From: Spartobacteria bacterium
GTDB lineage: Bacteria > Verrucomicrobiota > Verrucomicrobiia > Chthoniobacterales > UBA10450
Direction: 5' to 3'
DNA length: 60,408 nucleotides
NCBI GenBank assembly: GCA_003134765.1
Contig: PLCM01000005.1
Coordinates: forward strand, 1-60,408
This document shows positions 1 through 9,206 of this stretch, piece after piece. The notes under the pieces are model-generated. The model saw only the letters and a list, made by a program, of their open reading frames with translations. It ran no database searches and had not been told where the DNA came from. Positions within the stretch are counted from its first letter, which is position 1. Every line of letters begins with the position of its first letter. Position numbers and translations under genes: made by a program.

Positions 1-2457
1 ATCGAGAACAATCTTTTCTTCCGCGATTACGTTGTGCACTTCACCAATGCGTCTTGCATTCTGCGCGAAGATTTTCGCGACACCGAGGAAGGGGCGACCG
101 GTTTTTTCTCCGGCTGGAACGAGCAGCAACGCATGTACGACAAGGAGAGCTGGGCCTACCACGGCGATGGCGGCCTCAGCTTTCCGGAGCGCGATCTGAC
201 CTTGCAAAATCCGCGCTGCGTTTTTCAAACACTGCGCCGCCACTTCGCCCGTTACACGCCCGAGATGGTGGAGAAGATTTGTGGAATCTCGCCCGCGCTG
301 TTTCACAAAGTTGCGGACGCGCTCGTCGCTGCTTCCGGTCCGGACAAGACCGCCGCGATTTGTTACGCGCTCGGCTGGACCCAACATTCAAAGGGCGTTC
401 AGATCATTCGGACCGCGTCGATCCTGCAACTTTTGCTTGGCAACATCGGCCGGCCCGGCGGCGGAATTATGGCTCTGCGCGGTCACGCCTCAATTCAAGG
501 CTCGACCGACATTCCGACTCTCTACGATATTTTGCCCGGCTACCTCTCGATGCCGAAGGGCGACGGGAGCGAGGAAACGTTGCGCGATTACCTTGCGCAT
601 CAAACCAAGCCGACAGGTCTCTGGACTAATTATCCGAACTACTTCATCAGTTTGATGAAGGCCTATTACGGCAAGAACGCGACTGCCGAAAATGATTTCG
701 GCTACAGTCGGATCCCGAAGCTCACCGGCAACCATTCGTTCTTCGAGTATCTCTACGACATGGCCGACGGAAAAATGGAAGGCATGTTCATGATGGGCCA
801 GAACCCGGCGGTCGCGGCGGCCAACTCCCGGTTCCAACGCACATCGCTCTCGAAATTAAAATGGCTGGTCGTTCGGGACATGGTTGAGATCGAAGCGGCC
901 ACCTTTTGGCGGAGCGACGCGCCCGAGATCGAACGTGGCGAATTGAAGACAGAGGATATCGAGACGGAGGTTTTTCTTTTTCCGGCAGCGGGACACGCCG
1001 AGAAGGAAGGCGCCTTCACGCAAACGCAGCGCATGTTGCAGTGGCGCCAAAAAGCGGTCAACCCGCCAGGCGACGCACGCTCTGAGGGATGGTTCATGCA
1101 TCAGCTGGCGTTGCGTCTGATCGCGAAGGCTAAGCAATCGAACGATCCGCTCGATGAACCGTTGCGCGCGCTCGACTGGTGGTATCCCGAAGATGAGCTC
1201 GGTGAACCGCAGATGGAATCTGTGCTGGCAGAGATCAACGGTTGGTCCACGCTGGAAATGAGGGAGCATCGCGACGAAAGCGTTGATCGGGGCACTAAGG
1301 CCCCTCCTACATTGGATGAGGGCATCGTTTTCGGTCTCGATCGCGACGGCAATCCGCATCACGGTCCGCAGGTCGACGGATTTGGGAAACTGAAGGCTGA
1401 TGGTTCAACTGCCAGCGGCTGCTGGATTTATTCCGGCGTTCTTGGCCCGGACAAAATCAATAAGGCGAACTCGCGAAATTCCACAAATTATCTTGGCCAT
1501 GGCTGGGGCTTCGTCTGGCCGGCCGATCGCCGCATTATATATAATAGAGCCAGCGCCAAACCGACCGGCGAGCCATGGAGCGAGCGCAAGAAATTGGTTT
1601 GGTGGGACCCGGCGCAACGCAAATGGGGCGGAATCGACGTTCCTGATTTTGTCCCGGACAAGTCGCCCGATTATCGTCCAACTGGAAACGAAAGCGGGCT
1701 CGCTGGGATTCCGGGCGATGCGCCATTCATCTTGCATGAGGATGGTCTCGGTTGGCTGCATGTCCCGAAAGGTCTTCAGGATGGGCCGATGCCAACGCAT
1801 TACGAACCGCTTGAATCGCCGGTGCACAACGCGCTTTACTCGCGCGACACGAACCCGGCGGTCAATTGGTTTACCCGCCAGGAAAATCGATTCGCGCCGC
1901 CAGGCGACCCGCGATTTCCATTTGTCCTGACGACCTACCGGCTGACCGAGCACCATACCGCCGGCGGCATGTCACGCTTTCTCAGTCACCTCGCGGAGTT
2001 GCAGCCCGAACTGTTCGCAGAAATGTCTCCCGAACTCGCCGCCGAGCTAAAGGTCGCCAACGGCGATTACATTTCGATTGTGAGCCTGCGCGGAGCAATC
2101 GAATCGCGGGCACTCGTCAGCCGCCGTATGCGGCCGCTGCATCTCAACGGGAAAACTGTGCATCAAATTGCGATGCCGTTTCATTTCGGTACCGCCGGAC
2201 CAGTAAAGGGTAGCTCCACGAACGATTTAGTTCCGATTTCGGGCGAGCCGAACGTCACAATCATGGAAGCTAAGGCGCTTGCTTGCAACATTGTCCCTGG
2301 TCGCGTGCCGCGCGGACCAGCTTTCGAGGAGTGGATTAAAAAATACGTGCCGCAGGGTGGCCCGCCAAATTTGCACCCCGAACAACCGCCGCCGGGCGCC
2401 TCTCCCGGTCCGGAAGCTGGTGGTCACGGTCAACACGGAAAGACTGACTCACGATGA
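1..2457 (+). CDS. fdnG: Formate dehydrogenase catalytic (alpha) subunit, 5'-partial
   Basis: Molybdopterin subunit that oxidises formate to CO2. The frame is open from base 1, so the start lies off the window; about 818 residues are visible. By comparison with FdnG/FdoG of formate dehydrogenase-N, some 250-300 N-terminal residues are missing, including the signal peptide, the first [4Fe-4S] cluster and the Sec/Cys position. Visible family hallmarks are YALGWTQHS, LLLGNIGRPGGGI, ALRGHASIQG, NYPNYFISLMKA, YNRASA and TTYRLTEHHTAGG. The C-terminal molybdopterin-dinucleotide-binding domain covers roughly the last 150 residues and ends in a Pro/Gly/His-rich tail. The iron-sulfur and membrane subunits follow on the same strand. 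A complete Sec machinery nearby makes a Sec form likely, but that residue cannot be seen here. Confidence 0.95.
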   Translation: MENNLFFRDYVVHFTNASCILREDFRDTEEGATGFFSGWNEQQRMYDKESWAYHGDGGLSFPERDLTLQNPRCVFQTLRRHFARYTPEMVEKICGISPALFHKVADALVAASGPDKTAAICYALGWTQHSKGVQIIRTASILQLLLGNIGRPGGGIMALRGHASIQGSTDIPTLYDILPGYLSMPKGDGSEETLRDYLAHQTKPTGLWTNYPNYFISLMKAYYGKNATAENDFGYSRIPKLTGNHSFFEYLYDMADGKMEGMFMMGQNPAVAAANSRFQRTSLSKLKWLVVRDMVEIEAATFWRSDAPEIERGELKTEDIETEVFLFPAAGHAEKEGAFTQTQRMLQWRQKAVNPPGDARSEGWFMHQLALRLIAKAKQSNDPLDEPLRALDWWYPEDELGEPQMESVLAEINGWSTLEMREHRDESVDRGTKAPPTLDEGIVFGLDRDGNPHHGPQVDGFGKLKADGSTASGCWIYSGVLGPDKINKANSRNSTNYLGHGWGFVWPADRRIIYNRASAKPTGEPWSERKKLVWWDPAQRKWGGIDVPDFVPDKSPDYRPTGNESGLAGIPGDAPFILHEDGLGWLHVPKGLQDGPMPTHYEPLESPVHNALYSRDTNPAVNWFTRQENRFAPPGDPRFPFVLTTYRLTEHHTAGGMSRFLSHLAELQPELFAEMSPELAAELKVANGDYISIVSLRGAIESRALVSRRMRPLHLNGKTVHQIAMPFHFGTAGPVKGSSTNDLVPISGEPNVTIMEAKALACNIVPGRVPRGPAFEEWIKKYVPQGGPPNLHPEQPPPGASPGPEAGGHGQHGKTDSR

Positions 2458-2473
2458 TCGGCAAATTTTTTCT

Positions 2474-2604
2474 GGAGAGCGCACGCGTCTCGCGTGTTGG
2501 CGATGGCGTCTCGCCATCGCGGACTTATCCTCGGGCGGACGCATGCGGAAAAAGCCTGTTTCGGCAAGACGCCGAAACCAACACGCGAGACGCGTGCGCT
2601 CCCC
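2474..2604. repeat. Structured inverted-repeat element, copy 1
   Basis: A 131-bp element between the FDH alpha and beta genes. The outer arms (2474-2500 and 2578-2604) are 27 bp with one mismatch. Between them are a 9-bp hairpin on GCGATGGCG (about 2501-2520) and a 7-bp hairpin on TTTCGGC (2560-2578). Related copies lie at 3565-3679, 37007-37120 and 42697-42826. It has no coding potential and resembles a REP- or MITE-like element. Confidence 0.8.
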
Positions 2605-2629
2605 AATCAACTGAACCGCGCGTAAACAT

Positions 2630-3532
2630 ATGATCGGCGAAGGAATCCAGAGCACGAATCAGCGGAAGCATTCCTACGTGCAGGATCGCGTCGAGGTCGG
2701 CTTTTTCACCGACCCGAGTGTTTGCATCGGCTGCAAAGCTTGCGAAGTCGCCTGCAAAGAATGGAACCAGGTGCCGGATGACGGGTTCACCTGGTCGGGA
2801 AATTCCTACGACAACACCGGCCACCTTGGTGCATCGACCTGGCGCCACGTGATGTTCCTGGAACAGGATCGACAAAAGGGGAATCAGGTTACCGGACCGA
2901 TGGGCCTCCCTAATCCCCAATCGGACCTGTTCGCCGCAGGCTCGGCGGAGGCGGAAGATCCTTTCCGGTGGGTTTTCTTGTCCGATGTTTGCAAGCATTG
3001 CGAAGAGGCGGGTTGTCTGGAAGCGTGTCCGACCGGATCGATCGTGCGCACTGAAGTGGGCTCTGTCCTGGTGCAGAACGACGTCTGCAACGGCTGCGGT
3101 TATTGCGTCGTCTCCTGCCCGTTCGGCGTGATCGACCGTCGGCCGGAGCCGCTGCACGACGCCGGCGGCGCATTCAAATGCACCTTCTGTTACGACCGGC
3201 AAAAAAGCGGCCTCGTTCCGGCCTGCGCCAAAGTTTGCCCCACTGAATCAATCGTCTTCGGCCGGCTGGATGATTTGCGCGCGCGCGGAGCCGAACGCGT
3301 CCAGCAATTACAACAAAGCGGTTACAGCGACGCGCAGCTTTACAATCCGACCGAAACCTCCGTCGGCGGCATTCATGCGTTCTTTTTGATTCTCGGAGAA
3401 CCCGAAGCCTACGGACTTCCGCCGAAGCCGCAGATCCCAACGATTTACCTGAAGTCCGCGTGGACTTCTGCGTTCGCGACCGCGATCGCGTCAATCATCG
3501 CGACACTCGTGGCCTTCGCATTTTTTTCATGA
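2630..3532 (+). CDS. fdnH: Formate dehydrogenase iron-sulfur (beta) subunit
   Basis: A 300-residue electron-transfer subunit that passes electrons from the catalytic subunit to the membrane subunit. Four cysteine clusters for four [4Fe-4S] centres are visible in order: CIGCKACEVAC near residue 33, CKHCEEAGCLEACP near 122, CNGCGYCVVSCP near 155, and CTFCYDRQ followed by CAKVCP near 184-204. A single C-terminal hydrophobic segment (about residues 276-298) anchors it in the membrane, as in FdnH. The ATG follows a 172-bp gap that contains a repeat element, so co-transcription with the alpha gene is likely but not translationally coupled. Confidence 0.95.
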   Translation: MIGEGIQSTNQRKHSYVQDRVEVGFFTDPSVCIGCKACEVACKEWNQVPDDGFTWSGNSYDNTGHLGASTWRHVMFLEQDRQKGNQVTGPMGLPNPQSDLFAAGSAEAEDPFRWVFLSDVCKHCEEAGCLEACPTGSIVRTEVGSVLVQNDVCNGCGYCVVSCPFGVIDRRPEPLHDAGGAFKCTFCYDRQKSGLVPACAKVCPTESIVFGRLDDLRARGAERVQQLQQSGYSDAQLYNPTETSVGGIHAFFLILGEPEAYGLPPKPQIPTIYLKSAWTSAFATAIASIIATLVAFAFFS

Positions 3533-3564
3533 CGAAGAACTGGCGAGCGCGAGCTGCAATGTCT

Positions 3565-3679
3565 GGGGAGCGCACGCGCCCTCGCGTGCTGCGTTGGGCG
3601 CCCCGCCCAATGCTCTTCGATCAATCGGGAAGTTTTCGGCGAGGCGCCGAAAACGGCACGCGAGGCGCGTGCGCTCCCC
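3565..3679. repeat. Structured inverted-repeat element, copy 2
   Basis: A 115-bp element between the FDH beta and membrane-subunit genes. Its outer arms begin GGGGAGCGCACGCGCC and match copy 1. The inner hairpins are TTGGGCG-CCC-CGCCCAA and TTTTCGGCG-AGG-CGCCGAAAA. The membrane-subunit ATG lies 10 bases after the right arm, so the element sits in the leader of that gene. Confidence 0.8.
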
Positions 3680-3689
3680 GGAAAATCAC

Positions 3690-4679
3690 ATGACGAACGA
3701 GCCTCAATCCGAAAAGCGACTCGAAGAGCTGCGCGAGCAAGCGTGGAAGGACGGCGTAGTTCCGGGCAAAGGTGTCGATGTTGCGGGCGGCCCGATTCCG
3801 CGCAAACCCGGTTACTATGGTCAGGCGGTGGTCAAACCGCCGGTTTGGACGTGGCAAGTTCCGCTCTACTTTTTCATGGGCGGGATCGCCGGGATGTCGG
3901 CGGTGCTCGCGAGCGGCGCCGTCCTCTTTCACCAGGTCGATCTTGCGCGCGCAGCCATGTGGGTCGCAGTCATCGCTGGGGCGATCCTTTCACCGATTCT
4001 GCTTATTATGGATCTCGGCCGCCCGCGCCTGTTTCTCAACATGCTGCGCGTTTTCAAACATCGATCAGCCATGTCGATGGGCGCTTGGATTCTCAGTCTC
4101 TTCGGCGCCTGCGTCGTGCCGGGTTTGATCGCCCTCGAATTGCACGCGCAGCATATCTTCGGAGGCACCTTCGATCAACTCCTGCGCGTCGCGGCCGGTA
4201 TCTTCATTTTTGGTTCAGCGATCTTCGGAACCTTGCTCGCGACTTATACGGGCGTGCTGCTTGGGGCAACCGCGATTCCCGCCTGGTTTTTGCATCGGAC
4301 GCTGCTCCCGATTCATTTTGGAACGGCGGGATTGGGATCCGCGGCTGCACTGCTCGAATTGCTCGGACACCGAATCCCCGCGCTCAACTTCCTCGGGTTT
4401 TACGCGGCCGGCGTTGAGTCGGCGCTCCTGATCTGGCTCAGTGTCGATAAACACAACGCGGCCGATCGAGCAATCCACGAACATGGCTCGGGCTGGCTGA
4501 TTCGGATCGGCGAGGTTTTGAGCGGCCCGCTCGCGTTTGTTCTCCGGTTGTTCGGCCTCATTCCCTTCGCGGCGATTTCGTTCTTGATCGGGTCGCTCGT
4601 TAGCCGCTTCGGATGGATTGTGGTGGGCAAAGTTTCCGGGTCCGACCCGGAAGCAGTCTTCGCTTCGCAGCAACGCTGA
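3690..4679 (+). CDS. NrfD/PsrC-like membrane subunit of formate dehydrogenase
   Basis: A 329-residue polytopic membrane protein with about eight hydrophobic segments, of the NrfD/polysulfide-reductase PsrC type. It should anchor the dehydrogenase and hand electrons to quinone. Enzymes of the FdnGHI type use a cytochrome b subunit instead, so this is the alternative module. The start is ATG 3690 (MTNEPQSEKR), just after repeat copy 2; a longer frame back to 3594 would encode repeat sequence and is unlikely. The N-terminal 60 residues are hydrophilic, and membrane segments start near WTWQVPLYFFMGGIAG. The stop is 3 bases from the stop of convergent selB. Confidence 0.88.
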   Translation: MTNEPQSEKRLEELREQAWKDGVVPGKGVDVAGGPIPRKPGYYGQAVVKPPVWTWQVPLYFFMGGIAGMSAVLASGAVLFHQVDLARAAMWVAVIAGAILSPILLIMDLGRPRLFLNMLRVFKHRSAMSMGAWILSLFGACVVPGLIALELHAQHIFGGTFDQLLRVAAGIFIFGSAIFGTLLATYTGVLLGATAIPAWFLHRTLLPIHFGTAGLGSAAALLELLGHRIPALNFLGFYAAGVESALLIWLSVDKHNAADRAIHEHGSGWLIRIGEVLSGPLAFVLRLFGLIPFAAISFLIGSLVSRFGWIVVGKVSGSDPEAVFASQQR

Positions 4680-4682
4680 GTT

Positions 4683-6596
4683 TCAGCCCGGTTTCGAGAG
4701 CACTCTCTTGTCGCCGATTCGGCGAGTAACCCCCTCGCGATCGAGGCGCTCGAGAAATGGAATGATCACGCGACGGCTGGTGCCGAGAAGCTCGCGTAAT
4801 TCGGAGGGGCCGCCGGATTTGTTTTTGCGCAGAAAGGTGACGATTGCCTCGCGCATTTTCACAAACTGCTCAGTCGCTACAACAACCTCGGCACTCAGTT
4901 CTACGAGTTCGCCGCCATCGCGGAGAAAACGGAGCGCCTGCTGCGATGTCGCATCTGGGGCGAGCTCGGCGCGCGAAGGCGGATCGGATTTCTTTGCGGC
5001 GAGGACGGCGCAAATTCTGGCCGCGTCGCTCTGCAGTTCCAGCGGCAAAGTGGGACGGTGCGTGGCGCGCGCGATCGTTTCGCCAGTGCGGACAAAACCG
5101 CCGCGGCACAGTTCAGAAACGAGCACGTCAAAAATTTCCGGGAGCGGCAACTCACGCGCCAACGCCTGGCGAAGTTCTGTGAGCACGAGACCCGGGTAAT
5201 TCGGATGCGCCGTATGTTCGGCGTTAATTATCGCTTCGGCCTGTCGCAAAGCTTCCTTCCACCATTTTGCGTCAACCACAAGTTCACCGCGCTCAATCAC
5301 GTTCGCGCTCTTAATCGACTGCGCAATTTCGGCTGCACCAGCCGATGATTTTGCCAGCAGCACATTGCGCTTCACGGCGCGATCGCGCGCGATCTCTGTT
5401 GCAGCAAAGACTCCTGCGTCGTGCGGCGCCTCCGCACGCCGGGCGAGAAATTCGCGCTGAGCCGCGCTTCGAAAATTTCGCACGCTCGCATCCGGGTCCA
5501 ACACAACGCCGCCCGCGAGCGTGCTTTGTTCAGAGCCGTCACGAATCACGAAACGATCGCCCGCGAAAATGAACGCCGGCGCTTCAAGACGCATTTGCGC
5601 AATGGCGGTTTCGCCTGCGCGCAGCTCGTCCGCGCTTTGAAAAAAAAGGCACGCCCCGAAGTTGGCGCTGCCATGGTGCACGCGCACGGCGGCGCCATGC
5701 TTTATCGACCGCGTCTTCGGAGGCAGGCGTGAGGAGCGCAACAGCATTACGTCTACGATCGCGCTCGCCTCTCCGAGTCCGGAAACGGTAACGACGTCGC
5801 CGCGCCAAACACCTGAACTATTCTTCTCTCTCGCTACGGCCACATCCGGCAGGCTGAGGGCCGTGCGCGCGCCGGGACCGATCTCTTCGACCTCACGATT
5901 GTGATTTTGAATCGCCCGGATCCGCGCTGGAATCTTCTTCGGTTGAACAACCACGGCTTGCCCGCGCCTCAGAGTTCCACCCGCGAGTGTGCCAGTCACG
6001 ACAGTTCCGATGCCGCGCAACGTGAACGCCCGATCGACCGCGAGTCGCGGTTTGCCGATGTCGCGCTGCGGAACGAGTGCGCTGAATTCACGCGCAAGCT
6101 GCGTTTTCAATTCCTCAATGCCGCTTCCAGTTGTGATAGAGGTGGGAACGATTGCAGCATCCGCGAATGGCGTCTCGCAGAGTTGCGCCCGCACGGTTTC
6201 CGCGGCCGCAGTCTCCGATTCCACGAGGTCGCTTTTGGTGAGGGCGACGACGATTCGCCGCACGCCGAGATAGATCAGAATTTGCAGATGCTCTTCCGTC
6301 TGCGGCATCCAGCCATCGTCGGTCGCGACCACGAGCAGCGCGAGGTCGATCGAGCCGACACCCGCGACCATGTTCTTGATGAAATCCTCGTGCCCGGGCA
6401 CATCAACAATACCAACACTGAGCAGCGCCTCCGGCGTAAGCAGCTCAAGTTGCGCAAAGCCAAGCTCGATCGTGATGCCGCGCAGCTTTTCTTCGGGCAA
6501 GCGATCCGGATCGGTGCCCGTGAGCGCGCGGATAAGCGCGCTCTTGCCGTGATCGACGTGTCCCGCGGTTGCGAGGATGAACCGCTTTAACTCCAT
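4683..6596 (-). CDS. selB: Selenocysteine-specific elongation factor SelB
   Basis: A 637-residue GTPase that binds Sec-tRNA and the SECIS hairpin and delivers Sec at UGA. The N-terminus has the G1 motif AGHVDHGKS (about residues 11-19), a G3 motif DVPGHEDF and a G4 motif TKSD. It is followed by EF-Tu-like beta-barrel domains and a C-terminal third made of winged-helix modules that bind mRNA. Length is normal for the family. The start ATG overlaps the end of selA by 10 bases, which suggests translational coupling. Confidence 0.95.
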   Translation of the reverse strand: MELKRFILATAGHVDHGKSALIRALTGTDPDRLPEEKLRGITIELGFAQLELLTPEALLSVGIVDVPGHEDFIKNMVAGVGSIDLALLVVATDDGWMPQTEEHLQILIYLGVRRIVVALTKSDLVESETAAAETVRAQLCETPFADAAIVPTSITTGSGIEELKTQLAREFSALVPQRDIGKPRLAVDRAFTLRGIGTVVTGTLAGGTLRRGQAVVVQPKKIPARIRAIQNHNREVEEIGPGARTALSLPDVAVAREKNSSGVWRGDVVTVSGLGEASAIVDVMLLRSSRLPPKTRSIKHGAAVRVHHGSANFGACLFFQSADELRAGETAIAQMRLEAPAFIFAGDRFVIRDGSEQSTLAGGVVLDPDASVRNFRSAAQREFLARRAEAPHDAGVFAATEIARDRAVKRNVLLAKSSAGAAEIAQSIKSANVIERGELVVDAKWWKEALRQAEAIINAEHTAHPNYPGLVLTELRQALARELPLPEIFDVLVSELCRGGFVRTGETIARATHRPTLPLELQSDAARICAVLAAKKSDPPSRAELAPDATSQQALRFLRDGGELVELSAEVVVATEQFVKMREAIVTFLRKNKSGGPSELRELLGTSRRVIIPFLERLDREGVTRRIGDKRVLSKPG

Positions 6597-7957
6597 TGCG
6601 CAGCAGAGCGCAGCGCGCTCACAACCTGCGCATCCTGTCGTGGAAAGATGGTGCGCAGGTCGAGTTTGAATTTTCCACCCGCAATGTAGCCGACGATCGG
6701 CGGCGAGCCGCGTCGGACCCGGGCCGCAAAATCTTCGAGCGAGATTTTGTCCGGCCGCAAATCGAGCGTGACCGAGGGAATGACAGCACGCGGCAAACTG
6801 CCGCCGCCAACGTGCGCCTTGCCCTCGCCGATAGCGCCGCGCAGGGGAAGCTCACGAATTTGCCCGAGCAAAGCTTCGGCTCTAACGCGCAGGTCACCAG
6901 TGGTAATCTCGAGCATTCCGAGCGCCGGCAGTTCGCTGCTCTTACCAGCGAGGTAACAATCCACCGTAGCCTGCAGTGCTGTCAGGACGAGTTTGTCGCA
7001 GCGCACCGCGCGAAAAAATGGTTCACGCTTGAGCGCCGCAATAGGGCGCCGTTTCCCTGCGATGATTCCAGACTGCGGTCCGCCAAACAGCTTGTCGCCG
7101 CTGAAGCACACGAGATCGACACCGCTCTTCAATGTCTCGTTAGGTGTCGGCTCATGTTCAATTTCGCCGAGCTTTTCCGTCGAGACGATCGCGCCGCTGC
7201 CGAGGTCCTCGACAAATGGAATCCGTTTCGTGCGGGCCAGTTTCGCCAGCGCTTCCGTGCTCGGAGATTCAACAAATCCGCCCATGAAGAAATTGCTGCG
7301 ATGCACTTTCAGGATCAGCGCGGTGTCAGTCCCGAGCACTCGCGCGTAATCATTGATCGAAGTTTTGTTCGTGGTGCCGACTTCGCGCAGCTTCGCCCCA
7401 CTGGCTTCCAGAATTTCCGGAATCCGGAAGCCGCCTCCAATCTGGATCAGTTCGCCACGCGAGATGACCACTTCCTTTTTCTTCACGGTCAGATGCCGCA
7501 GGATGAGCAGGAGCGCCGCGGCGCAATTGTTCACGACGGTTGTCGCCTCGGCGCCGCAGAGCAGCGCGAGGTTGCGCTCGAGGTAAATCGCGCGATGGCC
7601 GCGTTGACCGGTGCTCAAATCGTATTCGAGGTTGTTGTAGTTCGCAGCAATCGCGCTGAGCGATTCGATCACCGCGGGGCCGAGCGGTGCGCGGCCAAAA
7701 TTTGTGTGAATGACGATGCCGGTGCCGTTGATCACCGGTTGAATTTTCGCGAGCCGGAACACTTCGATGGCCGCGCGGACTCGGCCCATAACGCCGCTGA
7801 AGTTTGGAATTTTCTTCTCCGCCCGCAGCCGCCCGAGCTCGTGTCGAACGACGTCAACGACAACGCGCCGCGGCAAATCGCAGTCTCCGATCATCCCGAC
7901 GACTTTGTCCACGGAAGGAATCTTCCGGAGCGACCCTCTTAATGCTTGGTCAGGCAT
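6587..7957 (-). CDS. selA: L-seryl-tRNA(Sec) selenium transferase SelA
   Basis: A 456-residue PLP enzyme that converts Ser-tRNA(Sec) to Sec-tRNA(Sec) with selenophosphate. Recognisable motifs are INGTGIVIHTNFGRAPLG near residue 75, the glycine-rich IQIGGGFRIPEI, the segment EDLGSGAI, and the PLP lysine in CFSGDKLFGGPQSG. Length is standard for bacterial SelA. The ATG lies inside the 3' end of selD (19-base overlap), and the gene overlaps selB downstream, so selD-selA-selB reads as one coupled unit. Confidence 0.96.
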   Translation of the reverse strand: MPDQALRGSLRKIPSVDKVVGMIGDCDLPRRVVVDVVRHELGRLRAEKKIPNFSGVMGRVRAAIEVFRLAKIQPVINGTGIVIHTNFGRAPLGPAVIESLSAIAANYNNLEYDLSTGQRGHRAIYLERNLALLCGAEATTVVNNCAAALLLILRHLTVKKKEVVISRGELIQIGGGFRIPEILEASGAKLREVGTTNKTSINDYARVLGTDTALILKVHRSNFFMGGFVESPSTEALAKLARTKRIPFVEDLGSGAIVSTEKLGEIEHEPTPNETLKSGVDLVCFSGDKLFGGPQSGIIAGKRRPIAALKREPFFRAVRCDKLVLTALQATVDCYLAGKSSELPALGMLEITTGDLRVRAEALLGQIRELPLRGAIGEGKAHVGGGSLPRAVIPSVTLDLRPDKISLEDFAARVRRGSPPIVGYIAGGKFKLDLRTIFPRQDAQVVSALRSAAQWS

Positions 7958-8994
7958 ATGCGTGGTCTGTTTGACCGAATGATTTTGCCGATGATGGTCG
8001 CGGAGGCGGTGCGGTGCTTTTTCAAGACACGTTGCACCTCCCGCAGCCGCTTCGGCGGAACGCAGAGCAGCAAACCGCCGCTCGTCTGCGCGTCAGCAAG
8101 GAGAAGGCGAAGTGGCTCAGGCGTGTCGTTCCATTTCACAATCGCGTTTGCCGTTTCGAGATTTTGGCGCGTCCCGCCGGGGACACAGTCTTGCGCGATA
8201 AGCGCGAGAACTTCAGGGCTGATAACCGGTACCTTTGCGGCAACGATTTCCGCACCGACGCCACTCGCGCGGCACATCGAGGCGAGATGCCCGAGCAAAC
8301 CGAAGCCGGTCACATCGACAGCCGCGCGCACTAAACGAAGCTCCGCCAAAACCGCGCCGACAATGTTCAATCGGCACATCAAGCCGATCGCTTTCTTCGC
8401 CAACGCAACACTCGTCAGGCCGCGTTTGATACCGGTCGTGATAATGCCGGTTCCGAGCGGTTTCGTCAGGACAAGCAGATCGCCGGTACGCGCACGCGAG
8501 TTCGTCAGCATGCGACCCGGTGACACGATGCCGGTTACGGCGAGACCGTAGATCGGTTCGGGATTGCGAATGGTGTGCCCCCCGATTATCGCGCAGCCGG
8601 CCTCCTTTGCTTTCGCAGCGCCGCCGCGAAGGATTTCAGCAATTACCGCGTTCGGCACGAGATCAGTCGGGATTCCCATGATGTTCAACGCAGTCAGCGG
8701 ACGGCCGCCCATGGCGTAGATGTCCGAGATCGCATTCGTAGCCGCGATTTGCCCGTAGCAAAACGGGTCGTCCACGATGGGCGTGAAGAAATCCACCGTC
8801 TGCACGAGCGCGCGGCCGCTCGTTAGGCGATACACCCCGGCGTCGTCCGCGCTGTCGGAACCGACGAGCACGTTCGGATCGCGCAATTTTGGGAGCTGCC
8901 GCAAAACTTGCGACAGGGCCTTTTGGCTCAATTTTGACGCTCACCCCGCGCAGGATGAGAGCGACGTGAGCTTGCGGATTTGCTCGCGCGACAT
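7939..8994 (-). CDS. selD: Selenide, water dikinase SelD, itself a selenoprotein (UGA = Sec18)
   Basis: Makes selenophosphate from selenide and ATP. A plain reading starts at 8931, but the frame continues upstream through one in-frame TGA (8941-8943) to ATG 8994. This ATG has an excellent Shine-Dalgarno (AAAGGAGGTGATC, ending 3 bases before it). The product is 351 residues against 347 in E. coli. The N-terminus reads MSREQIRKLTSLSSCAGU-ASK, so UGA falls on the catalytic Cys17 position of E. coli SelD, with the essential Lys three residues later. Other family motifs are VGSDSADDAG, VDFFTPIVDDPF, AATNAISDIYAMGG and AQTSGGLLL. A SECIS-like hairpin follows the UGA. Confidence 0.93.
8896..8916 (-). 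promoter_or_regulatory. Bacterial SECIS hairpin in selD
   Basis: On the minus strand, 24 bases after the UGA codon, a 9-bp stem (CTGTCGCAA with TTGCGGCAG, one G-U pair) closes a GTT loop. The loop lies about 33 bases after the UGA and has G in first place. Both points fit the general bacterial SECIS pattern (loop about 16-37 bases downstream, G early in the loop). Confidence 0.75.
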
Positions 8995-9020
8995 GCGATC
9001 ACCTCCTTTCACGAATGCGG

Positions 9021-9091
9021 AATTCGGAACGCGGAAGGCGGAATGCTCTGCGGTCTTTGATTCCACAATTCCCCACTCCGCATTCCGAATT
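9021..9091. repeat. Inverted repeat between selC and selD
   Basis: AATTCGGAA (9021-9029) is an exact inverted match to TTCCGAATT (9083-9091). The stretch between contains further GCGGAA/TTCCGC-type pieces. It resembles the inner part of the 37.5-37.7 kb repeat (which also has ATTCGGAATTCG-type sequence), so it is probably a dispersed intergenic element and not a selenium signal. Confidence 0.5.
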
Positions 9092-9095
9092 GGAC

Positions 9096-9192
9096 TGGCG
9101 GAGAGGATAGGAATCGAACCTACCCCGACCCGCAGGACGGGCCGACAACGGTTTTGAAGACCGCGAGGGCCACCAGGCACCCTTCACTCTCC
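9096..9192 (-). tRNA. selC: tRNA-Sec (anticodon TCA)
   Basis: A 97-base tRNA on the minus strand with encoded CCA. It begins GGAGAGTG and ends CTCTCCGCCA. The anticodon loop is CTTCAAA, giving anticodon TCA, which reads UGA. A long variable arm pairs GGCCCG with CGGGTC. The T-loop TTCGATT is closed by TAGG/CCTA. The acceptor stem is extended as in tRNA-Sec, but position 7 appears as a T-C mismatch. Overall layout and length match bacterial selC. It lies between the SelW-like gene (14 bases upstream) and selD. Confidence 0.95.
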
Positions 9193-9206
9193 GAGAAATT
9201 CGCGCG

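Noticed and set aside
6596..7942. 448-codon plus-strand frame opposite selA
   Set aside because: It is a long antisense shadow of selA in GC-rich DNA; composition is Arg/Ala-rich with no domain.
8941..9180. 79-codon minus-strand frame ending SSCAG
   Set aside because: Its last 17 codons are the true N-terminus of SelD before the UGA; the earlier part is antisense-like sequence through tRNA-Sec and a repeat.
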